NCBI GenBank assembly: GCA_002256705.1
Contig: NQJI01000026.1
Coordinates: 1 to 10,475 of the forward strand
Length of the DNA stretch: 10,475 bases
From: Methylococcaceae bacterium NSM2-1
GTDB taxonomy: Bacteria; Pseudomonadota; Gammaproteobacteria; Methylococcales; Methylomonadaceae
Direction of reading: 5' to 3'
In this document: in pieces, positions 6,141 through 10,475 of the stretch
How the letters are laid out: the number at the start of each line of letters is the position of its first letter
Numbering within the stretch: the first letter of the stretch is position 1
Notes under the pieces: model-generated
What the model was told of the DNA's origin: nothing
Databases searched by the model: none
The model's input: the letters and a program-made list of their open reading frames with translations, nothing else
Program-made: the position numbers and the translations under genes

Positions 6141-6983
6141 CTACTTGGTTAATTTGAGTTTTATCAGATGTACGCGCCGGTTATCGGCTCTAATTACTTC
6201 AAAGCGCATGTTATCTATTACCAGACTTTCACCTTTTTTAGGCATGTGTTCGAGTTCACTCACAATAAAACCGCCGATGGTATCATATTCATCCGTGGCT
6301 AAATGTGTGGAAAAATAATCATCAAACTCTTCAATAGGCATGAGCGCCTTTATCATGAATTCATTGGAACTGCGCTGAAATATAAAGCCTTCGTCTTCAT
6401 GGTCGTCGTGTTCGTCTTCAATTTCACCCACGATTTCTTCCAGCACATCCTCGATAGTGACAAGACCTGCGGCCTGACCGTACTCATCGACAACAATGGC
6501 CATATGGTTACCATTGGTCCGCAACTCCTTAAGCAATACATTTAAACGTTTGCTTTCCGGAACGACACAGGCGGGACGCATTATCTCCTGGACAGTCAGG
6601 GTTTTATTTTGTAATACACGCGCCAGCAAATCCTTGGCTAACAAGACCCCCACTACTTTACTGCGATCCCCATCAATAACGGGATAACGGGAATGACAAA
6701 ACTCGATGACCAGTGGGAATATGGTCTCCAGTTCGGCATCTTTTGGCACGACAACCATTTGAATGCGGGGGATCATAATATCCCTCACCCGCATTTGCGA
6801 AACTTGTAATACGCCTTCAATCATGGATAAGGCATCGGTATCCAGTAACCGGTTTTCCCGGGCTTCGCGTAATATGCCAAGAAGATCATCCAAATCTTGC
6901 GGCTCCCCGGAAAATAGCTGGCTGATTCTTTCCACCCAACGTTTTCGGGGGCCGGTTCTACTTGGAGGTTGCTCGTCGCTCAT
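6141..6983 (-). CDS. corC: CorC/YbeX-type CBS-domain protein
   Basis: This is a soluble 280-residue protein with no membrane helix, matching the short CorC/YbeX type and not the longer membrane-anchored CNNM/HlyC relatives. A tandem CBS pair covers about 65-190: the first starts at VRDIMIPRI and the second at VQEIMRPACV and ends at GLVTIEDVLEEIVGEIEDE. A C-terminal CorC_HlyC domain at about 205-280 follows (FMIKALMPIEEFDDYF, then YDTIGGFIVSELEHMP). The linker at 187-198 is very acidic (EIEDEHDDHEDE). CBS pairs usually bind adenine nucleotides. The family was linked to magnesium/cobalt efflux in Salmonella, but its position beside ybeY and ybeZ has suggested a role in ribosome or RNA metabolism. 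The start overlaps the ybeY stop by 4 bp (ATGA), so translation is probably coupled. In E. coli lnt comes next; here it is galE. Confidence 0.93.
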   Translation of the reverse strand: MSDEQPPSRTGPRKRWVERISQLFSGEPQDLDDLLGILREARENRLLDTDALSMIEGVLQVSQMRVRDIMIPRIQMVVVPKDAELETIFPLVIEFCHSRYPVIDGDRSKVVGVLLAKDLLARVLQNKTLTVQEIMRPACVVPESKRLNVLLKELRTNGNHMAIVVDEYGQAAGLVTIEDVLEEIVGEIEDEHDDHEDEGFIFQRSSNEFMIKALMPIEEFDDYFSTHLATDEYDTIGGFIVSELEHMPKKGESLVIDNMRFEVIRADNRRVHLIKLKLTK

Positions 6984-7441
6984 TCTTCATTTACCTGTAT
7001 ATAGGGATTTTTGATATTTAATTTGTTCAAAATTGTTATTTCCTTGTTTTCCATAAGCTCAGCCTCATCATCGTCGATGTGATCGTAGCCCAATAAGTGC
7101 AGTACGCCATGTACAATGATATGCGCCCAATGATCCGTTAATGCTTTATGTTGCTCCAAAGCTTCCTTTTCCAGAACCGGGGCGCAGACGACTAAATCGC
7201 CCAATAAATTAAGCTCAATGCCTTCAGGCACTTCAACCGGAAAACTCAGAATATTGGTGGGGCCCGGTTTTAGGCGATATTGTTCATTGAGTTCAGCGCT
7301 TTCCTGTTCATCGACAATACGCACAACGATCTCGGTATCCTGATTGAAACCATCCAGCGCAGCATCAACCCAGCGTTGAATCTGTTCCTGATCGGGTTGG
7401 CCGTTTGATTTGAAAATGGTCTGAATTTCGACTAGATTCAT
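6980..7441 (-). CDS. ybeY: Endoribonuclease YbeY (16S rRNA 3'-end maturation factor)
   Basis: YbeY is a zinc-dependent single-strand endoribonuclease needed for 16S rRNA 3'-end maturation and for removing defective 70S ribosomes together with RNase R. The 153 residues are nearly the E. coli length (155). The zinc site HGVLHLLGYDH gives ligands H111, H115 and H121 (H-x3-H-x5-H). The conserved arginine is R56 in the segment YRLKPGPTNILSFPVEVP. The ATG overlaps the ybeZ stop by 4 bp and has GGAG two bases upstream. Its end overlaps corC by 4 bp. These overlaps imply coordinated production of YbeZ, YbeY and CorC; YbeZ and YbeY are known to work together in E. coli. Nothing is missing or altered in the active site. 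Confidence 0.97.
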   Translation of the reverse strand: MNLVEIQTIFKSNGQPDQEQIQRWVDAALDGFNQDTEIVVRIVDEQESAELNEQYRLKPGPTNILSFPVEVPEGIELNLLGDLVVCAPVLEKEALEQHKALTDHWAHIIVHGVLHLLGYDHIDDDEAELMENKEITILNKLNIKNPYIQVNEE

Positions 7442-8412
7442 GGCTCCGGATTGTTTTTTTGCTCATACGCTTCATAAGCGGAAACAATGCGCTGCACCAA
7501 GGGATGCCTGACTACATCCCGCGTTCCAAAAAAAGTAAAACTGATACCCTCAATATCTTTCAGAACTTCAAGCACATGCCGCAAGCCGGACATCTTTTCT
7601 GAAGGCAAATCTGTTTGCGTAATATCACCCGTGACAACGGCAGTGGAGCCAAAACCCACGCGAGTAAGAAACATTTTAATCTGCTCTGTCGTGGTGTTTT
7701 GTGCCTCATCCAGAATAATGAATGCGTCATTCAAGGTTCGGCCGCGCATAAAAGCCAGCGGCGCCACTTCTATAATGCCTTTATCAATCATTTTTTCAAC
7801 TCGTTCAAAGCCGAGCATTTCATAAAGCGCATCATACAGTGGTCGCAAATAGGGATCGACTTTTTGTGCCATGTCTCCCGGTAAAAAGCCCAGTTTTTCA
7901 CCGGCTTCTACCGCGGGACGCACCAGAATTATTTTCCTGACTTTTTCATTTTGCAAGGCATCAATCGCACAGGCCACAGCCAGATAAGTTTTACCGGTAC
8001 CAGCGGGTCCCACACCAAAGTTTATATCATGTGAGGTAATTTTTCGTAAGTAAGCTTGTTGATTAGGACCCCTGCCTTTGATCATCCCGGCTTTGGTTTT
8101 AATCGCTATATTTTGTTCAGCTACTGTTGCCGAAGTATTTATCATTTCATCAATTGAGGCATCCTGCATGGCTAAATGAATCAGTTCGGCAGTCAACTGT
8201 TCCTTTTCAGTGCTTGCGAATAATTTTTGCATAACGGCGCAAGCCGCTTTGACAGAAGTGTCTAAACCTGTCACTTTAAACTGATTACCGCGATTGGCGA
8301 TTTCAACCTGAAGGCGTGCTTCAATTTGCCGCAAATGGGTATTTAACTGGCCACAAAAATTGGATAATCTGCCATTATCGGCAGGGAGCAGGGAAATTTC
8401 CTGTGAGATCAT
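7438..8412 (-). CDS. ybeZ: PhoH-family ATPase YbeZ
   Basis: This cytoplasmic P-loop ATPase of the PhoH family is a partner of YbeY, and the family has been proposed to act as an RNA helicase in rRNA processing. The 324 residues have an N-terminal KH-like region (about 1-65, starting EISLLPADNGRL as in E. coli YbeZ). The ATPase domain follows, with Walker A GPAGTGKT at 135-142, RPAVEAGEKLGFLPGD at 165-180, Walker B IILDEAQN at 232-239 and TGD at 261-263. The ATG lies 9 bp after the miaB stop. There is no recognisable Shine-Dalgarno before it, so initiation may depend on ribosomes finishing miaB. The N-terminus aligns with the E. coli protein, which supports this start despite the weak site. 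The stop codon overlaps ybeY by 4 bp. It is often annotated phoH or phoL. Confidence 0.95.
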   Translation of the reverse strand: MISQEISLLPADNGRLSNFCGQLNTHLRQIEARLQVEIANRGNQFKVTGLDTSVKAACAVMQKLFASTEKEQLTAELIHLAMQDASIDEMINTSATVAEQNIAIKTKAGMIKGRGPNQQAYLRKITSHDINFGVGPAGTGKTYLAVACAIDALQNEKVRKIILVRPAVEAGEKLGFLPGDMAQKVDPYLRPLYDALYEMLGFERVEKMIDKGIIEVAPLAFMRGRTLNDAFIILDEAQNTTTEQIKMFLTRVGFGSTAVVTGDITQTDLPSEKMSGLRHVLEVLKDIEGISFTFFGTRDVVRHPLVQRIVSAYEAYEQKNNPEP

Positions 8413-8421
8413 TATAATGAA

Positions 8422-9777
8422 TCAGCCATGGGCAATAATTTTATCAACAGAAGCCTCAACAAGCCGGCCTCGTAAAGAATTGGGCAACGCTTCCGCAATC
8501 AGTACATCGACAAATTGCCCTGCCAATCTGGGATGAGCAATAAAGTTAACTACCCGGTTATTTTCGGTTCTGCCCTGCATCTGTAACGGATTCTTTTTAG
8601 ATTGTCCTTCAACTAAAACGGTCTGCATTGTGCCAATCATGCTGTTTGAAATAGCTGCGGCCATTTCGTTAATACGATTCTGAAAACGTTCCAGACGTTG
8701 TTTTTTAACTTCCGCAGGCACATCATCAGGCAAATCAGCTGCGGGTGTTCCGGGGCGCTGGCTATAAACAAAACTGAATGACAAATCGAAACCGATTTCT
8801 TCAATGAACGACAGGGTCTCTTCGAATTCCTGATCGGTTTCGCCCGGAAAGCCGATAATAAAATCCGAAGACAGGCTAATATTGGGTCGCACTGCACGCA
8901 ATTTGCGTATGGTTTCCATGTAATCCGCGCGTGTATGCCCACGCTTCATCATTTTCAGGATATGATCGCTGCCGCTTTGCACCGGCAAATGCAGATGATC
9001 AACGAGCTGTGGAATTTCAGCAAAGGCTTCAATCAAACTATCAGTAAATTCAACCGGATGTGACGTCGTAAAACGAAGGCGATCTATCCCGTCTATCGCC
9101 GCCACATAATGCAGCAATAATGCAAAATCGGCGATACCGCCGTCGTCCATTTCGCCGCGATAGGCGTTCACATTTTGCCCCAATAAATTGATTTCCCGCA
9201 CACCTTGTCTGGCCAATGTTGTAACTTCGGCAATCACATCGCTCAGGGGTCGGCTGATTTCCTCACCCCGCGTGTAAGGTACTACGCAAAAAGAACAATA
9301 TTTACTGCAACCTTCCATCACCGAAACAAAGGCCTTGGGTCCTTCTGCCCGAGGCTCGGGAAGGGCATCAAATTTTTCTATTTCCGGAAACGAAACATCA
9401 ATGACGGGTTTGTGTTTACTGCGAACTTGATCCAGCAGTTGCGGCAAGCGGTGCAAGGTTTGCGGCCCAAAAACCATGTCCACAAACGGTGCGCGTTTTT
9501 GAATGGCATCACCCTCCTGACTGGCTACGCAACCACCCACACCAATTATCACATCGGGACGCTTGTCCTTGATCTTGCGCCATTTACCCAAGGCTGAAAA
9601 AACTTTTTCCTGCGCCTTTTCGCGTATTGAACAGGTATTAAGCAGCAAAACATCCGCCAGTTTTGGATCATCAATCAATTCAAATCCATGCGACGCTTGC
9701 AGCACGTCACGCATTTTGTCGGAATCATACTCATTCATCTGACAACCGTTGGTTTGAATATAAAGTTTTTGTGTCAT
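8422..9777 (-). CDS. miaB: tRNA-2-methylthio-N6-dimethylallyladenosine synthase MiaB
   Basis: This radical-SAM methylthiotransferase adds the 2-methylthio group to i6A37 in tRNAs reading codons that begin with U. The 451 residues show three domains. An N-terminal MTTase domain carries C12, C49 and C83, which hold the auxiliary 4Fe-4S cluster. A radical-SAM domain carries C157, C161 and C164 in [11 protein letters not shown]-terminal TRAM domain at about 378-442 binds tRNA. All six cysteines have the same numbers as in E. coli MiaB. The start [19 protein letters not shown] is the family N-terminus; RimO and MtaB look different there. The ribosome-binding site is weak (no clear purine-rich match in the 15 bases before ATG). 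It is the first gene of the run to galE, with a candidate promoter about 120 bp upstream. Confidence 0.98.
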   Translation of the reverse strand: MTQKLYIQTNGCQMNEYDSDKMRDVLQASHGFELIDDPKLADVLLLNTCSIREKAQEKVFSALGKWRKIKDKRPDVIIGVGGCVASQEGDAIQKRAPFVDMVFGPQTLHRLPQLLDQVRSKHKPVIDVSFPEIEKFDALPEPRAEGPKAFVSVMEGCSKYCSFCVVPYTRGEEISRPLSDVIAEVTTLARQGVREINLLGQNVNAYRGEMDDGGIADFALLLHYVAAIDGIDRLRFTTSHPVEFTDSLIEAFAEIPQLVDHLHLPVQSGSDHILKMMKRGHTRADYMETIRKLRAVRPNISLSSDFIIGFPGETDQEFEETLSFIEEIGFDLSFSFVYSQRPGTPAADLPDDVPAEVKKQRLERFQNRINEMAAAISNSMIGTMQTVLVEGQSKKNPLQMQGRTENNRVVNFIAHPRLAGQFVDVLIAEALPNSLRGRLVEASVDKIIAHG

Positions 9778-10038
9778 ATTTTGTTGTGGTAACTCATCTG
9801 GAAATTACTGAGGTCTTGAAATGCAATGGTGGCACTCGCCGCTAAGCTGTTAATAAAAAAGCCGAAGTACTTACCAATTGCTTATTTGTGGCTGTCATTA
9901 TAACCTGAAGACAGAATAAACAAACAACACGTCTACCTTTAGAATAATAAAATCCTGTGGTAAATCAGCTTTTTGATCCGTGGTCGTTTATCAAAAATCA
10001 GGCAGTTGAAGCAGTTTATGAGTGGCTTGTTCGATCGA
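9778..10038. other. Intergenic region between the thioredoxin-fold gene and miaB
   Basis: This 261-bp gap holds the candidate miaB promoter and leader. An AT-only-looking dyad, TTTTTGAT (9970-9977) with ATCAAAAA (9990-9997), lies about 40-70 bp past the stop of the thioredoxin-fold gene. It has no GC-rich stem, so I do not call it a terminator. I see no gene here. Confidence 0.5.
9897..9902 (-). promoter_or_regulatory. Candidate -10 of the miaB operon
   Basis: The minus strand reads TATAAT here. The best -35 is TTGTTT at 9927-9922, with a long 19-bp spacer, so the promoter may be weak or assisted by a regulator. Transcription would begin near 9890, leaving a leader of about 113 nt before miaB. 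The 14 bases at 9891-9904 match exactly those around the dapA -10 (1073-1086). Just downstream, AGCC (9893-9890) and GGCT (9863-9860) could pair ahead of T6 (9860-9855), but the stem is short and the loop long. Confidence 0.45.
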
Positions 10039-10475
10039 TTATTCCCGCAACAACTCCAGCACACGCGCTTCCAGATCAGGATGAGCGCCAAATGCACAAT
10101 CCCTTAACAGGCCTTTTTTGTCCACCAGAATATGTGAGGGTGTGCCTTTTAGATTAAAAAGCTCAAACGTTTCGGCGTGATACGTTAACGATTCCAAGTA
10201 ATGCTGTACTTGCTGCCGAATTTTTTGTTGATAAGTTTTCGGCTTGCTGCTCAAGTCGGGAATATGGTCGTTGATAAAGACTTCGATTTCGACTTGAGTC
10301 ACGTCAGCTTGACGCTTGTGCAATCGATCCATAGCTACAGGAAAAGGAATGCGAAAGGGCAACCGACCGTCTGCTAATTTTCCTTGCTGATTTAACATGC
10401 GGTGCGTTTCACCGACAACCGTACCGTTTTTGATCAAACGAGTTAAATTTTCCAGGTTGTTTTTATCAAAATCCT
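10039..10475 (-). CDS. Thioredoxin-fold (AhpC/TSA or TlpA-like) protein, C-terminal part
   Basis: The last 144 codons of a gene that enters from the right edge. The reading frame is open through 10475, so the real start lies outside the window. Near the C-terminus, KGTPSHILVDKKGLLRD has the cis-proline loop (TP) and the following beta-strand and turn of thioredoxin-fold proteins. The last segment (HPDLEARVLELL) fits the closing helix. The middle (FPVAMDRLHKRQ and the helix with YQQKIRQQVQHYLESLTYH) looks like the insert seen in peroxiredoxin/TlpA-type proteins. The catalytic cysteine motif would lie upstream and cannot be seen, so oxidoreductase activity and cellular location are unknown. The single cysteine in the visible part (in LRDCAFGAHP) is not in a CxxC. 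It lies upstream of the miaB promoter on the same strand with a 261-bp gap, probably a separate unit. Confidence 0.7.
   Translation of the reverse strand, partial: DFDKNNLENLTRLIKNGTVVGETHRMLNQQGKLADGRLPFRIPFPVAMDRLHKRQADVTQVEIEVFINDHIPDLSSKPKTYQQKIRQQVQHYLESLTYHAETFELFNLKGTPSHILVDKKGLLRDCAFGAHPDLEARVLELLRE

Noticed and set aside
8413..8418. TATAAT at the miaB-ybeZ junction as an internal promoter
   Set aside because: Transcription would begin inside the first codons of ybeZ and no -35 is present. It is explained by the palindrome around the start codon.
9205..9597. 130-codon plus-strand frame antisense to miaB
   Set aside because: miaB is complete with all six cluster cysteines; the opposite frame has no family resemblance and no start signal, so it is a shadow.
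9969..9999. Dyad TTTTTGAT/ATCAAAAA after the thioredoxin-fold gene as a terminator
   Set aside because: The stem is almost all A-T with a 12-nt loop, so it would be too weak; such AT dyads arise easily in AT-rich gaps.

Overview
The window looks like ordinary chromosome from a gammaproteobacterium. Nearly every gene is a well-known housekeeping gene with its catalytic residues intact. Residue numbering in DapA, MiaB and DnaQ matches or nearly matches the E. coli proteins, and the order miaB-ybeZ-ybeY-corC is the E. coli order. Moderate-to-low GC, the dapA-bamC pair and a membrane protein starting MCWSGEAS suggest a methanotroph-type lineage (Methylococcales). That last step is inference from memory, not shown by the sequence.

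Layout, left to right. (1) Positions 1-1035, minus strand: dapA (lysine/diaminopimelate synthesis) overlaps by 4 bp the start of bamC (outer-membrane assembly lipoprotein), which runs off the left edge. (2) Positions 1036-1391: a divergent regulatory region with an extended -10 promoter for dapA and one or two candidate promoters for the helicase gene. (3) Positions 1392-3182, plus strand: deaD, a DEAD-box RNA helicase with a DbpA-type RNA-binding domain and an RD-rich tandem-repeat linker. (4) Positions 3183-3270: a convergent gap full of hairpin-forming sequence. (5) Positions 3271-3996, minus: dnaQ, the proofreading subunit of DNA polymerase III. (6) Positions 3997-4227: a gap holding a perfect 14-bp inverted repeat and a possible terminator. 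(7) Positions 4228-4974, minus: a seven-helix membrane protein of unknown function. (8) Positions 5078-9777, minus: a tight five-gene run miaB-ybeZ(phoH)-ybeY-corC-galE with gaps of 9, -4, -4 and 13 bp. (9) Positions 10039-10475, minus: the C-terminal part of a thioredoxin-fold protein cut by the right edge.

The large operon links tRNA modification (MiaB), a PhoH-family ATPase, the rRNA-maturation/ribosome-quality endonuclease YbeY and a CorC-type CBS protein. UDP-galactose epimerase sits where enterobacteria have lnt. DeaD also acts in RNA and ribosome metabolism.

I found no CRISPR array, insertion sequence, prophage, toxin-antitoxin or defence genes, tRNA or rRNA. I do not see an undescribed multi-gene system. 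The points most worth a second look are the uncharacterised membrane protein, the perfect inverted repeat upstream of dnaQ, a 14-nt sequence shared by the dapA and miaB promoters, the repeated hairpin arms between deaD and dnaQ, and galE at the end of the miaB operon.
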